Shown: positions 9,078 through 18,337, counted from the first letter of the stretch. The stretch: 64,000 nt of DNA from Halobacteriovoraceae bacterium (GCA_020635115.1 JACKAK010000007.1:124001-188000); one strand, 5' to 3'. The notes: generated from the letters alone by a model not told the origin. Numbers and translations are program-made.

Positions 9078-9961
9078 TATTTTTTTAACCTTGGATCTAA
9101 TGCATCTCTGAGTCCATCGCCTAGTAAATTTAGAGACAAGACGACAAGCATGATACATATACCAGGGAGTGTAACCAACAAAGGGTTTGATTCAATAAAC
9201 GCTCTAGAGTCAGATAGCATTACACCCCATTCTGGAGTTGGAGGTTGTACGCCAAGTCCCAGAAAACTTAGGGCCGCCACGTTTAAAATACCATCACTAA
9301 ATGCCAGAGTTGATTGAACTACGATTGGGGCCATACAATTTGGTAAAATTTCACGAAATAAGACATAAAAGTTACTTGCACCAAAAGTATAACTTGCACT
9401 GACATATTGTTTAGATTTTTCGGCCATAACGCTTGAACGAACTATTCTTGTGATTGAAGGAAGGCCAACAAGACCAACAGCTAAAATTGCATTCAATAAA
9501 CCTGGCCCGAGAATGGCAACAACAACTATGGCCAATAAAATTGAAGGTAGAGACATTAGGAGGTCCATCAAACGCATGATTAATTTATCGATTTTTCCTC
9601 CATAGAGGCCAGATATTCCACCCAAAATAACTCCAAGTACACTTGAGAAAACAACAATGAGGGCCCCAACTGCAATAGAAACTCTCGCTCCGTAAAGTAT
9701 TCTAGACAATAGATCTCGTCCTAAATCATCTGTTCCAAAAACATATTTAATTTCTCCTCCTTGTTGCCAAAAGGCCGGAATTTTTGTGGCCTCAGAATTT
9801 ACGGCGGCGGGGTCATGTGGAGCGAGAATGGGTGCAAACATTCCCATAAAAATAAAAAAAATGAGGAGTGCCAGGCCAAAAAGTGCGCCTTTATTTTTTT
9901 TCAGTTCTTCCCAAAATTCAACTAGAAATGGATGTTGTGAGATTAATAAGTCTTTGGACAT
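9077..9961 (-). CDS. dppC: Dipeptide ABC transporter permease (DppC/OppC)
   Basis: This 294-residue inner-membrane protein has an N-terminal cytosolic OppC_N-type segment, a first helix (ALFGLALLIFFIFMGMFAPIL) and five more helices. The EAA loop that contacts the ATPases is at about residues 195-225 (SASYTFGASNFYVLFREILPN). The periplasmic loop has the family motif FGTDDLGRDLLSR. It overlaps dppB by one base at its start and dppD by one base at its end, so the three subunits are probably translationally coupled. Confidence 0.93.
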   Translation of the reverse strand: MSKDLLISQHPFLVEFWEELKKNKGALFGLALLIFFIFMGMFAPILAPHDPAAVNSEATKIPAFWQQGGEIKYVFGTDDLGRDLLSRILYGARVSIAVGALIVVFSSVLGVILGGISGLYGGKIDKLIMRLMDLLMSLPSILLAIVVVAILGPGLLNAILAVGLVGLPSITRIVRSSVMAEKSKQYVSASYTFGASNFYVLFREILPNCMAPIVVQSTLAFSDGILNVAALSFLGLGVQPPTPEWGVMLSDSRAFIESNPLLVTLPGICIMLVVLSLNLLGDGLRDALDPRLKK

Positions 9962-10980
9962 TAACTTTTTCCTTGAACTCTCATTTTGGGATTAACTAAA
10001 ACGTAGAGGAAATCTACCAAGAGATTGATGCAAATAATAAGTAGAGCTATAATGAGAATTCCCCCTTGGATGACAGGATAGTCTCGTGCAGTAATACTTG
10101 CGACAATCCATTTACCAATCCCTGGCCATGAAAAAATAGTTTCTGTTAAGATTGCTCCTGTAATTATAGAGCTAAAAAGCAGACCAATGACAGTTATGAT
10201 TGGAATAAGTGCGTTTTTGAGAGCATGAATAAGTATGATTTTTCTCCAAGGAACTCCTTTTGATTTTGCCGTTCGGATATAATCTTCTCCTAGAACTTCA
10301 AGCATCGAAGATCTTGTCATTCGAGAAATGACTGCCAAGGGTATCGTACCCATTGCGATGGCCGGAAGAATGAGATGATTAACAGATGAAATGAATGTTT
10401 CCCAAGGTTCATCAGTAAACCAAGAATCGATGAGAAAAAATCCGGTGATTGATTCAATTTCATACAGGACACTTATTCTACCTGAAACTGGTGTAAGTCC
10501 TAATGTCACAGAAAAAAATAAAATCAATAAAAGCCCCCACCAAAAAATAGGCATCGAATATCCTACAAGTGAACTTCCCATGAAAAAATAATCAAGTATT
10601 GAGTTTCTTTTAACAGCACATATTATCCCAATTGGTATTCCTAAAAGACAGGCCATAAAAAGGGATAAAAAACCAAGCTCTAGAGTAGCGGGAAATCTTT
10701 CAATAAATTCTTCCAAAACAGGTCTTTTAGAAATGACTGATTCTCCAAGTTCACCTTTTAAGACATTTTTTAAAAAGATAAAATATTGACTAAAAATACT
10801 TTTATCATATCCCATTTTCTGTTTCATTTCTTGATAGATTTCAGGAGAAGCGCCTCTTTCTCCAATAAGTAGCATAACAGGATCACCTGGAACTAGACGA
10901 ATGAGTCCAAATGCCATTATAGATATCCCAAACAAAAGTGGAATCAAATAAGAAAGTTTAGAAATGATAAAAGACTTCAC
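9961..10980 (-). CDS. dppB: Dipeptide ABC transporter permease (DppB/OppB)
   Basis: This 339-residue inner-membrane permease forms the channel with DppC. The N-terminal helix leads into RLVPGDPVMLLIGERG, the hallmark of DppB/OppB, and the cytoplasmic EAA loop is seen as RTAKSKGVPWRKIILIHALKN. It starts at a GTG whose first base is the last base of the dppA stop (TAGTG), continuing the one-base overlaps through the operon. Confidence 0.93.
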   Translation of the reverse strand: MKSFIISKLSYLIPLLFGISIMAFGLIRLVPGDPVMLLIGERGASPEIYQEMKQKMGYDKSIFSQYFIFLKNVLKGELGESVISKRPVLEEFIERFPATLELGFLSLFMACLLGIPIGIICAVKRNSILDYFFMGSSLVGYSMPIFWWGLLLILFFSVTLGLTPVSGRISVLYEIESITGFFLIDSWFTDEPWETFISSVNHLILPAIAMGTIPLAVISRMTRSSMLEVLGEDYIRTAKSKGVPWRKIILIHALKNALIPIITVIGLLFSSIITGAILTETIFSWPGIGKWIVASITARDYPVIQGGILIIALLIICINLLVDFLYVLVNPKMRVQGKS

Positions 10981-12557
10981 TATTTGAGATCTACATAGGT
11001 GAAAATGTCATTGCCAAGTGGATCCATCTTATATCCATCAACTTTTGCAGACATCGCTCGAAACACTATCGAATGTGCAATAGGCGCCCATGGAGATTCT
11101 TTTGTAAATATTTTTTGAGCCTGAATATATAAATTTTTTCTTTCATCTTTTGATGTCACAATTTTTGCTTTTGCCATGAGGTCGGAGTATTTTTTGTCAC
11201 ACCATTGGGCCATATTACTTCCAGCATTGACTCCATTACATCCTAACAGTATATCCATAAAATTATCAGGATCACCATTGTCACCTGTCCATCCACCTTG
11301 GATCAGCCCGTGAATACCTTGTCTTGATTTAGTTAGATATGTTGGCCAGTCGTAATTGATCAGCTTTACTTTTATGCCCACTTTGGCCAGATCTGCCTGC
11401 ATCATTTCGCCCATTTTTTTTCCATTTGGATTATATGGCCTAGTAACAGGTAAGATTAGTAACTCAGTTTCAAAACCATCTTTATATCCAGCTTTTGCAA
11501 GAAGTTGTTTAGCTTTTTCTGGATTATATTCAAGCTTTAAATTTTCATTGTAATAGGCCCACATTGTAGGAGGGATAGGGTTTTTTGCTTCAATTGCATG
11601 TCCAAGGTAGATTGCCTCTATATAGGATTTCGTATTAAGTGCATGATTAATTGCTCTTCGGACAAAAATATTATCTAAAGGTTTTATTTTAGAATTGATC
11701 GCTAGATAACTAATATTCAGTCCAGGAGACTCTAAAACTTTAAGTCCCTTATTTGTCTTCATTTGTGGAAGATCGTTTGGAGAAGGTTCTATTGCCAAAT
11801 GACATTCTTCCGTTTTAAGTTTTTGATATCTGACGTTCGGATCAGTTGTAATAGAAAATATTAATTTTGAAATTTTTGGAACGCCGACAAAGTACTCCTC
11901 ATTTGCAGTATATCTAATCATTGAATCTTTAACATATTTTTGAAAAATATAGGGCCCTGTTCCGATCGGGAAATTGTCGATATCGTTTTGTTTATTTTTG
12001 CTAATCAAATAGTGAGCATATTCATCAGATAGTATGGAAGCAAAACCCATGGCCAAGTTTGCCAGAAAAGGGGCCAAAGGTTGGGTTAAAAGAAATTGAA
12101 CAGTATAGTCGTCAATTTTTTTGATCTCTTTAATTGTTTCATTCATTCCCATATCTTGAAAATAGACATACTGTCCTCCGCCAATCATATGATAGGGATG
12201 ATCTTTTCTAAGTTGCCGCTCAAATGAGAAGATAACGTCATCAGCATTGAAATCACGAGTAGGTGTGAAATACTTAGTTTTGTGAAACTTCACACCTTTT
12301 CTCAATCTGAATGTATAAACTTTCTTATCTTTAGAAATTTCCCAAGATTGTGCGAGTCGTGGAATTATGTTTGTTGTTCCATATTCAAATTCAACGAGTC
12401 GATTATAAATGGTGTGAGTTGCAGCGTTATTTGAAGTGCCATCGGTTGTAATTTGAGGATTAAAAGAACTTGGACTACCTTCAGAACAATAGATAAATGA
12501 CTTCGCATAGAGTTTGAAGATTAATAAGAAAGAAAAAACAAAATAAGATATCCTCAT
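10980..12557 (-). CDS. dppA: Peptide ABC transporter substrate-binding protein (DppA-like)
   Basis: This is a family 5 extracellular solute-binding protein of 525 residues, first gene of the operon. A signal peptide (MRISYFVFSFLLIFKLYA) is followed by SFIYCSEGSPSSFNPQ, very like the start of mature DppA from proteobacteria, and the domain ends in the typical KIFTKESPWAPIAHS segment. It binds peptides (heme is another known ligand of DppA) and delivers them to DppBC. AGGAG lies upstream of the ATG. The peptide specificity is inferred from the DppA-like N-terminus. Confidence 0.92.
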   Translation of the reverse strand: MRISYFVFSFLLIFKLYAKSFIYCSEGSPSSFNPQITTDGTSNNAATHTIYNRLVEFEYGTTNIIPRLAQSWEISKDKKVYTFRLRKGVKFHKTKYFTPTRDFNADDVIFSFERQLRKDHPYHMIGGGQYVYFQDMGMNETIKEIKKIDDYTVQFLLTQPLAPFLANLAMGFASILSDEYAHYLISKNKQNDIDNFPIGTGPYIFQKYVKDSMIRYTANEEYFVGVPKISKLIFSITTDPNVRYQKLKTEECHLAIEPSPNDLPQMKTNKGLKVLESPGLNISYLAINSKIKPLDNIFVRRAINHALNTKSYIEAIYLGHAIEAKNPIPPTMWAYYNENLKLEYNPEKAKQLLAKAGYKDGFETELLILPVTRPYNPNGKKMGEMMQADLAKVGIKVKLINYDWPTYLTKSRQGIHGLIQGGWTGDNGDPDNFMDILLGCNGVNAGSNMAQWCDKKYSDLMAKAKIVTSKDERKNLYIQAQKIFTKESPWAPIAHSIVFRAMSAKVDGYKMDPLGNDIFTYVDLK

Positions 12558-12682
12558 ACGTACTCCTATACTTCACAGAATAGTTGGAGCACCATTTTTT
12601 CTATTTGTGTGTGAAAGGTCAAGAGTTTGTTAGGATGTAAGAGAATTTCAATGTGAGATCATGCAATTTGTGCAATATGACT

Positions 12683-13474
12683 TTAATTCTTTATTTTAGA
12701 AATTTTAAACAATTGATTGCTAACAATAAATTGCATGAATTCAGTTATTTCCTTCTCAGTTATTTCAATGTTTCTATTGATTAAGTCATCAAGTGCATTT
12801 GAAAGAGTACCAAGAGAAAGAATACTTTCTAGAAGTCTATATTGAGACGCACAGAGTTGTTTGACTCTTATGCCCTCTTTATTTTTGTAAAGTAGACCAA
12901 ACTCAGGCCCGTGAAAGTCAAAAGGTTGGATTTGCTTGTCTTCAATATTTCTCAAATCAAAAATTTGATAGATTTTAAACTGAGATTCGTAAAGATAATG
13001 CGTCTCAACTAATTGGAATTTTATTTCAAAAGGATTTTCTAGTGTTTGAAAATTCTCTGAAGATAAACCTAAATCAGCTTTAGCGTGGAAAATAGTCAAG
13101 AAGTTTCTTTCAAAATGCGCTAGTTCAGGCAAAAATGGAAATTCCTTACTTATCGAATGATCACTTAAAAATAAAGAGAACTCTTTGCCATATCGACCTA
13201 AATCATAAGTTTGTGATGAGAAGGATGCTAAAAAGTCTTGTGCTAATTGAAAAAAAACTTCATCTCCTAATACTCTCCATACAGACTTGTAAATATCGCA
13301 AAGAGCACTTGTAAGTCTTGCGGTATAATCGTCGCGATACACTCCTAAAGCTTTGGAAGGTGTTAATCTATGTCCTATTTTTATTGCATGAAGAAGATTT
13401 TCATCTTCAATATTTTTCACAACTCTTTTTATAAAGAGTGCTTGCATATTTTCTAGTTCTTTAGGCGCTCTCAT
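12683..13474 (-). CDS. bufC: DUF2063 protein, bufferin maturation partner (BufC/HvfC type)
   Basis: The N-terminal part has the DUF2063 pattern: RLTPSKALGVYRDDYTARL, then SVWRVLGDEVFFQLAQDFL and LGRYGKEFSLFL. In bufferin (RiPP) systems this protein partners the DUF692 maturase and is thought to present the precursor peptide. The C-terminal half is less conserved. Its ATG overlaps the DUF692 stop by four bases (ATGA), so the two are coupled. There is no signal peptide, consistent with cytoplasmic modification before export. Confidence 0.85.
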   Translation of the reverse strand: MRAPKELENMQALFIKRVVKNIEDENLLHAIKIGHRLTPSKALGVYRDDYTARLTSALCDIYKSVWRVLGDEVFFQLAQDFLASFSSQTYDLGRYGKEFSLFLSDHSISKEFPFLPELAHFERNFLTIFHAKADLGLSSENFQTLENPFEIKFQLVETHYLYESQFKIYQIFDLRNIEDKQIQPFDFHGPEFGLLYKNKEGIRVKQLCASQYRLLESILSLGTLSNALDDLINRNIEITEKEITEFMQFIVSNQLFKISKIKN

Positions 13475-14295
13475 ATTACAAACTCCCGGGCCTTCAGTGC
13501 TTCTATTTGAACTTCTTCAAAAGATGGAATATCTTCATCCCATTCGAGTAACGTGGGGATATTTCGATTTGCTTTTTTGAGTGTGTATTCATAAAGCTTC
13601 CAAACATCTTCATGAACTGGGCGGGAATGAGTATCAAACAGGAAGTCTCCCATATCCGTGAAACCGGCCAAATGAATTTGTCCAACTCGGTCCATATCAA
13701 TCGCATCTATATAAACAAATGGATCAAATTGGTGGTTTTGAGAGTTTACATAAATATTATTAACGTCAAGTAACCATAGGCATCCAGAACGTTTCATTAG
13801 CTCCGCAATAAACTCCCATTCGGTATAGGTTGAACCTTTCCAATCAAAATAGGCAGATAAATTTTCTAGTCCTAAAGGTCGTTTCAAAAAGTCTTGAACC
13901 TTGTTAATTTTAGATACAATATAATTTAAATTTTCGTTGTTATAAGCAAAAGGAAGCAAGTTATGGGTGTTTGAATGAGCTAGTCCTGTCCAACATAAAT
14001 GATCTGAGATGAAAAAGGGATTAAATATGTCATAGAGAGTTTTTAAGGACGAAAGATACTTCTCATTTAGAGCTTGTGAACTTGCAATCGACAAAGAAAC
14101 TCCATGAAAGCTTAAAGGATAATCTTTTGCTATGAGTTCAAGTATATATAGTGGTCTACCAAATGAATCCATGTGGTTTTCACTTATTGCCTCGAAATAA
14201 TCTATTTTTGTTTCAGGACTATTTTCTAGATAAGTGTAGTGCTCCGTACGAAGCCCTACACCAATAAATGGATTATTTTTCTTTAAAAGTTCCAC
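13471..14295 (-). CDS. bufB: DUF692 multinuclear iron oxidative enzyme (bufferin maturase, BufB/HvfB type)
   Basis: This is a TIM-barrel protein of the DUF692/MNIO family, which uses a multi-iron centre to modify Cys residues of small precursor peptides. The metal-ligand motifs can be read: YFEAISENHMD, FHGVSLSI, ISDHLCWTG, GLENLSAY, LDVNNIYVN, GQIHLAGF and ThrHisSer near LFDTHSRPVH. The GTG start at 14295 lies inside the end of the second precursor gene, with AAGGAG four bases upstream; the 23-base overlap suggests coupling of precursor and maturase. Known bufferins protect against excess copper; the metal here is not shown. Confidence 0.9.
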   Translation of the reverse strand: MELLKKNNPFIGVGLRTEHYTYLENSPETKIDYFEAISENHMDSFGRPLYILELIAKDYPLSFHGVSLSIASSQALNEKYLSSLKTLYDIFNPFFISDHLCWTGLAHSNTHNLLPFAYNNENLNYIVSKINKVQDFLKRPLGLENLSAYFDWKGSTYTEWEFIAELMKRSGCLWLLDVNNIYVNSQNHQFDPFVYIDAIDMDRVGQIHLAGFTDMGDFLFDTHSRPVHEDVWKLYEYTLKKANRNIPTLLEWDEDIPSFEEVQIEALKAREFVI

Positions 14296-14527
14296 CTTTC
14301 TCCTTACATTCTTTTTCAGTCATTTTTAACCAGCCTTTGCCTTTGCATTCATTATGTCCATTGCAACCATGACTTCCTTGCACTCCACAAGCACTTTGTC
14401 CTTTACAAGAATTGATTCCATGACATTGTCCTTCAGGACCTTGTGCAGTAGTTTCATTTGCATAAACTGTTGAACCAAGCATAAGTCCTGTGAAAGCGGC
14501 ACCGAGTAAAATTTTTTTCTTATTCAT
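14273..14527 (-). CDS. bufA2: Bufferin-like Cys-rich precursor, second copy
   Basis: This 84-residue protein has a Sec-type leader (MNKKKILLGAAFTGLMLG to VYA) and a Cys-rich core: ECHG-like QCHGINSCKGQSACG, then HGCNGHNECKGKGW and ending KECKEKGGTF. The spacing matches DUF2282-type bufferin precursors (C.GIN.CKG...C...C.G.N.CKG.G....EC...GG). It is about 60% identical by eye to the copy directly upstream. The 3' end overlaps the maturase gene. Cys residues are the likely modification sites, as in characterised bufferins. Confidence 0.85.
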   Translation of the reverse strand: MNKKKILLGAAFTGLMLGSTVYANETTAQGPEGQCHGINSCKGQSACGVQGSHGCNGHNECKGKGWLKMTEKECKEKGGTFKEK

Positions 14528-14564
14528 ATAATCTCCTTTTAAAGAATGAATAAATATTTTAAAA

Positions 14565-14825
14565 CTAGCTATTAAAAGATCCACCTTGTTCTTTACATTC
14601 ACCTTCAGACATTTTAAGCCAACCATTACCTTTACATTTATTTTGTCCAGCACAACCATGTCCCTTTCCTCCACATGCACCTTGTCCTTTGCATGAGTTG
14701 ATTCCATGGCATTCTCCCATAGATCCAGAGTCATTTGATGTCGATGATGAGTTTGTTGCACAGCTAACCGAGCCTAAAACTAATCCAGTAAAAGCAGCAC
14801 TTAATAATAACTTTTTCTTATCCAT
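14565..14825 (-). CDS. bufA1: Bufferin-like Cys-rich precursor, first copy
   Basis: This 86-residue paralogue of the next gene starts MDKKKLLLSAAFTGLVLGSV and then CATNSSS. The core is ECHGINSCKGQGACGG, then HGCAGQNKCKGNGW and EGECKEQGG. Unlike the second copy its leader ends in SVSC, a possible lipobox, so this form might be lipidated and stay in a membrane while the other is released. GGAGAG precedes the ATG. Two precursors with different leader endings in one operon are noteworthy. Confidence 0.85.
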   Translation of the reverse strand: MDKKKLLLSAAFTGLVLGSVSCATNSSSTSNDSGSMGECHGINSCKGQGACGGKGHGCAGQNKCKGNGWLKMSEGECKEQGGSFNS

Positions 14826-14858
14826 CGCTCTCTCCTTTGTGAATGGATGATTTTAAAA

Positions 14859-15443
14859 CTATTTTTGAATTTGTAAGGCCTCTGCTCTAATTCTTAACAT
14901 TGCTTCGTCGCCAATTAGAAAATCTTTGAGTCCACCACCTAAGGCCTTATTCCAGTTAAGATTGAAATCTTTTCTTATGATTTTTCCATCGGCCTTAATA
15001 ATAAGAGCTGAATTACCCCAAGGATCTGTGACTGGGCCTTGAATGATAACTTTAAGAGGAACTTCTTTTTTTACGCCATGTAAATTAAGTACTCCATAAA
15101 TTTGGCTTTCTTTTCCAAGAGGTACTTTTATGTCTTTTGCCGTGTATTGAGCTGATTTATATTTTTCAACATCAAAAAAATCTGAACTTCGTAAATGTTT
15201 ATCTCTATCGGTCTCATTCGTATCAATACTAGAAGGGTCAATATTTACCACTAGATTTTTTAACAATTGTGTTTTCGTATCGTAATCAAATGTTCCATCA
15301 AATTTATTAAACTGTCCTGTGGTGGTTGAGTATTTCATACGAGTGATTTCAAATTCGATTTTAGTATGTGAGTGATCAATTTTATAGTTTGTTGCAAGCA
15401 GTTCACTCGATAAAATTATTCCCATTAAAATGATGAGTTTCAT
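14859..15443 (-). CDS. YceI-family periplasmic lipocalin-like protein
   Basis: The 194-residue product has a signal peptide (to ELLA) and the YceI beta-barrel pattern: YKIDHSHTKIEFEI at the start, FDGTFDYD, IDTNETDRDKHLRSSDFFDVEKY in the middle and GKIIRKDFNLNWN near the end. YceI proteins bind isoprenoid-type lipids. It is 33 bases upstream of bufA1 on the same strand and is probably the first gene of the bufferin operon; its role there is unknown. AAGGGAG lies before the ATG. Confidence 0.88.
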   Translation of the reverse strand: MKLIILMGIILSSELLATNYKIDHSHTKIEFEITRMKYSTTTGQFNKFDGTFDYDTKTQLLKNLVVNIDPSSIDTNETDRDKHLRSSDFFDVEKYKSAQYTAKDIKVPLGKESQIYGVLNLHGVKKEVPLKVIIQGPVTDPWGNSALIIKADGKIIRKDFNLNWNKALGGGLKDFLIGDEAMLRIRAEALQIQK

Positions 15444-15563
15444 ATCTATTCTCCCTTTTAAGTATTAGTGTCTAGGAAATTAAAATCGTTACATTATTTC
15501 ATAAAAAATTAATAATACTACAGACATAGAAAAATAATTGTCAGATTTTTTCTAGGATTGTGT

Positions 15564-16274
15564 TTATAAATTGAAGGGTAATTTGTGTGAAATCTTAATA
15601 CTTTCTTGAGAAAGCTCACATCGATAAGGCAAAATTTTGACACCGACATTATGTGCTTTTATGAGAAGCTCCCCATATTTTTGATCAATTTCATGTGCAG
15701 GTCGAAAAGAATCTACATCTTCCCTTTGAATAATGTAGAGCATAGCACACTGATATCCCCTCAATTTCAAATCAATAAGTTCTTCTAAATGCTTTTGGCC
15801 ACGCTCAGAAACCGCATCGGGAAAAAGGGCCTCCCTGTTTTTACCTAGCAATGTGACATTTTTAATTTCGACAAACATTTTATCTTTGGTAGAGTTGTAT
15901 TCACCATTATAGAGGACAAGGTCTATGCGGCTTTTCCCTATTTTGACTTCTGGTTTAATGTTATTGTAAGACTGAAATTCGCTTATTTGATGATTGTAAA
16001 AAGCTTCTTGGCCTAAGCGATTTGGGATTGCAGTATTAACACCTATCCAAGTATCACCGTTATGAGTCATTTCTAAGGAATATTTTAATTTTCTTTTTGG
16101 GTTATCATGATAGCTCAGTAGAGCTGGCCAGTTTTTTTCCCAGCAAGTATTCATACTTCCTGTATTTGCGGTATGCGCCGTGATAATGTCGCCATTATCC
16201 AACTCAATATCCGCTAAAAAGCGTTTATAGCGGTTTAATATCTTTCCAGTAATAATAGGTACTTCAAAATTCAT
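15564..16274 (-). CDS. sfsA: SfsA family protein (sugar fermentation stimulation protein homologue)
   Basis: The 236-residue protein carries the SfsA signatures: an OB-like N-terminus (LADIELDNGDIITAHTANTG, with NTGSM), and a nuclease-like core with SRIDLVL, MFVEIKNVTL and LFPDAVSERGQKHLEEL. The RxD...ExK residues resemble a PD-(D/E)XK nuclease; the biochemical role of SfsA is unsettled, with nucleic-acid binding reported in E. coli. The start at 16274 (MNFEVP) matches the family; the frame extends upstream to 16349 but would overlap pyrE, which is divergent. Confidence 0.9.
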   Translation of the reverse strand: MNFEVPIITGKILNRYKRFLADIELDNGDIITAHTANTGSMNTCWEKNWPALLSYHDNPKRKLKYSLEMTHNGDTWIGVNTAIPNRLGQEAFYNHQISEFQSYNNIKPEVKIGKSRIDLVLYNGEYNSTKDKMFVEIKNVTLLGKNREALFPDAVSERGQKHLEELIDLKLRGYQCAMLYIIQREDVDSFRPAHEIDQKYGELLIKAHNVGVKILPYRCELSQESIKISHKLPFNL

Positions 16275-16337
16275 GGCTAGTATTATATTCTCAGAAAAAC
16301 AAAATGAAAGACACAGTATTTCCAAAGGGGGATAATA

Positions 16338-16973
16338 ATGGACGAGCATCGAGACAGAATTGCGGAGATTTTAATTTCATTAGAATGTATTCAACTTTCT
16401 CCTTCAAAACCATTTACCTACGCCTCAGGACTTCTTGGCCCAATATATTGCGATAATAGAAAAATCCTCTCACATGTTGGGCAAAGAGGGGAAATTTTAA
16501 ATGCTTTTACCAGATGTATTGTCCACAGTGGGGTTCAGTATAATGCAGTAGCGGGTGTTGCTACAGCAGGTATACCCATGGCCAGTCTTATAGCACATCA
16601 ATTAGGTCTTCCATTATGTTATGTGAGAGCAAAGGCCAAAGAACATGGGAAGAAAAATCTTATTGAAGGGGATCTTGCTCAAAACAGAGATATTATAATG
16701 GTTGAGGATCTTGTTAACCAAGGTAAAAGTATAGCCGATGCAATTGATGCAGTAAAAATGCAAGGGCACAAAGTGTCTGCCGTTTTTTGTATAGTTGACT
16801 ATGAAATGCAGGCAGCTCAAGAAAAACTTAGAGAGCTAGGAATCCCCTTGTATTCTTTAGTTAGTTTCAGTGATATCATTAAGTACTGTAAGAAATATGG
16901 GGCCCTCGCAATTTCAGAAATTGAACTACTGGAGTCTTGGCAGAGTAATCCTACAGAATGGACTGTAAATTAA
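16338..16973 (+). CDS. pyrE: Orotate phosphoribosyltransferase
   Basis: The enzyme joins orotate to PRPP to make OMP in pyrimidine synthesis. Residues about 25-75 contain PFTYASGLLGPIYCDNRKI and AGVATAGIPMASLIA, and the PRPP-binding loop reads IIMVEDLVNQGKSIADAI (the VEDxxxxGxS motif). Lys-rich RAKAKEHGKKNLIEG is the flexible catalytic loop. At 211 residues it is the normal length. GGGGGAT precedes the ATG. It lies 17 bases upstream of gltA and may share its transcript. Confidence 0.95.
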   Translation: MDEHRDRIAEILISLECIQLSPSKPFTYASGLLGPIYCDNRKILSHVGQRGEILNAFTRCIVHSGVQYNAVAGVATAGIPMASLIAHQLGLPLCYVRAKAKEHGKKNLIEGDLAQNRDIIMVEDLVNQGKSIADAIDAVKMQGHKVSAVFCIVDYEMQAAQEKLRELGIPLYSLVSFSDIIKYCKKYGALAISEIELLESWQSNPTEWTVN

Positions 16974-16990
16974 TAAAGGGGAGTGTATAT

Positions 16991-18274
16991 ATGAGTGAAA
17001 CGGCAAAGTTAGAATTAAACGGACAGACTTATGAATTACCAGTGATAACTGGTACTGAAAATGAAAAGGCCCTAGATATTTCTCAGTTGAGGGCCTCGAG
17101 TGGATTGATTACGATGGACATTGGCTTTGTGAATACTGGTTCATGCCACTCAGGTGTTACTTTTTTGAATGGCGAAAAAGGAATTTTACGTTATAGAGGT
17201 TATCCAATTGAGCAACTTGCTGAGAAATCAAACTTTGCTGAAGTTTCTTATCTTCTTTACAATGGAGAACTTCCAAATAAAAATCAGCTTGAAGAGTTTA
17301 GAAATAATATTAAAAAATCGGCTGAACTTCCCCAGCAAATTGAAAACATTATTGATCAATTCCCAATTACGGCCCATCCAATGGGAGTTATTTCTGCCGC
17401 TTGTGCATCCCTTGCAGGTTTTTATCCTGAATATCTTGCACAAGAATATTTGGCTGAACAAAAACAGAAAGTTTTCGCACAATTAATGGGGCAATTGAAA
17501 GTGATTGCTTCAAGATTTTATAGGAGAGCTCAAGACCTACAAGTTGTGAAATCTGATCCGGCACTAAATTTTTCTGAAGATTTTTTAAATTTAATGTTTG
17601 GTGGTAAAGATTATGTTGTTGATAAGGAAATAGCTGAAGCACTTGATGTACTCCTTATTTTACATGCTGATCATGAACAAAACTGCTCAACTTCAACTGT
17701 AAGAGTAATTGGTTCTTCAAAAGCAAACGTTTTTGCCTCTGTTGCAGGAGGAATAGATGCTCTGTGGGGACAACTTCATGGTGGAGCGAATCAGGCAGTC
17801 CTTGAAATGCTTGAACAGATTCAAAAAGATGGAGGGGATTATAAGAAATTTTTAGATAAGGCCAAAGATAAAAATGATCCTTTTAGACTTATGGGTTTTG
17901 GCCATAGGGTTTACAAAAACTTTGATCCTCGAGCAAAAATTATTAAAAAGGCATGTGATAACGTTCTTTCAAAACTGGGTGTTAAGGATCAACTTTTAGA
18001 TATTGCAAAAGGTTTAGAAGAAGAAGCGTTGAAGGATCCATATTTTGTGGAGAGAAAGCTTTATCCAAACGTTGATTTTTATTCTGGAATCATTTACAGG
18101 GCCTTAGGAATCCCCACTAATATGTTTACTGTCATGTTCGTACTTGGTCGATTACCTGGATGGATGGCCCAATGGAAAGAAATGACAGAGACTCCCGGAA
18201 TGAAAATTGCTAGACCTAGACAAATCTATACAGGATATGGACAAAGAGAATTTATTAATTTAGATAATAGATAA
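16991..18274 (+). CDS. gltA: Citrate synthase
   Basis: This 427-residue type II citrate synthase condenses oxaloacetate and acetyl-CoA at the start of the TCA cycle. Key segments include LRYRGYPIEQLA, LHADHEQNCSTSTVR, LHGGANQAVLEML with the catalytic His, GFGHRVYKNFDPRA and the final Asp in NVDFYSGIIY. The start at 16991 (MSETAK) follows AAGGGGAG. A frame extension to 16958 overlaps pyrE and is not needed. A strong hairpin terminator follows. Confidence 0.96.
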   Translation: MSETAKLELNGQTYELPVITGTENEKALDISQLRASSGLITMDIGFVNTGSCHSGVTFLNGEKGILRYRGYPIEQLAEKSNFAEVSYLLYNGELPNKNQLEEFRNNIKKSAELPQQIENIIDQFPITAHPMGVISAACASLAGFYPEYLAQEYLAEQKQKVFAQLMGQLKVIASRFYRRAQDLQVVKSDPALNFSEDFLNLMFGGKDYVVDKEIAEALDVLLILHADHEQNCSTSTVRVIGSSKANVFASVAGGIDALWGQLHGGANQAVLEMLEQIQKDGGDYKKFLDKAKDKNDPFRLMGFGHRVYKNFDPRAKIIKKACDNVLSKLGVKDQLLDIAKGLEEEALKDPYFVERKLYPNVDFYSGIIYRALGIPTNMFTVMFVLGRLPGWMAQWKEMTETPGMKIARPRQIYTGYGQREFINLDNR

Positions 18275-18292
18275 GTTTTAATCGTTTTTTTT

Positions 18293-18322
18293 AAAGAGGC
18301 CTTCTTAAGAAGGCCTTTTTTA
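18293..18322 (+). terminator. Rho-independent terminator of gltA
   Basis: A perfect 20-base palindrome (AGGCCTTCTTAAGAAGGCCT, 18297-18316) is followed by a run of T, 19 bases after the gltA stop. The preceding A-run makes it potentially active on both strands. Confidence 0.93.
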
Positions 18323-18337
18323 TTTGGGGTAAATTTT

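Noticed and set aside
8446..9111. Plus-strand frames opposite the dpp genes
   Set aside because: They are antisense shadows of well-supported transporter genes and lack ribosome-binding sites.
14273..14761. Longer minus-strand frame of 162 codons covering the second precursor and part of the first
   Set aside because: The real gene starts at 14527 with a leader parallel to the first precursor; the upstream part is the first precursor read in another frame.
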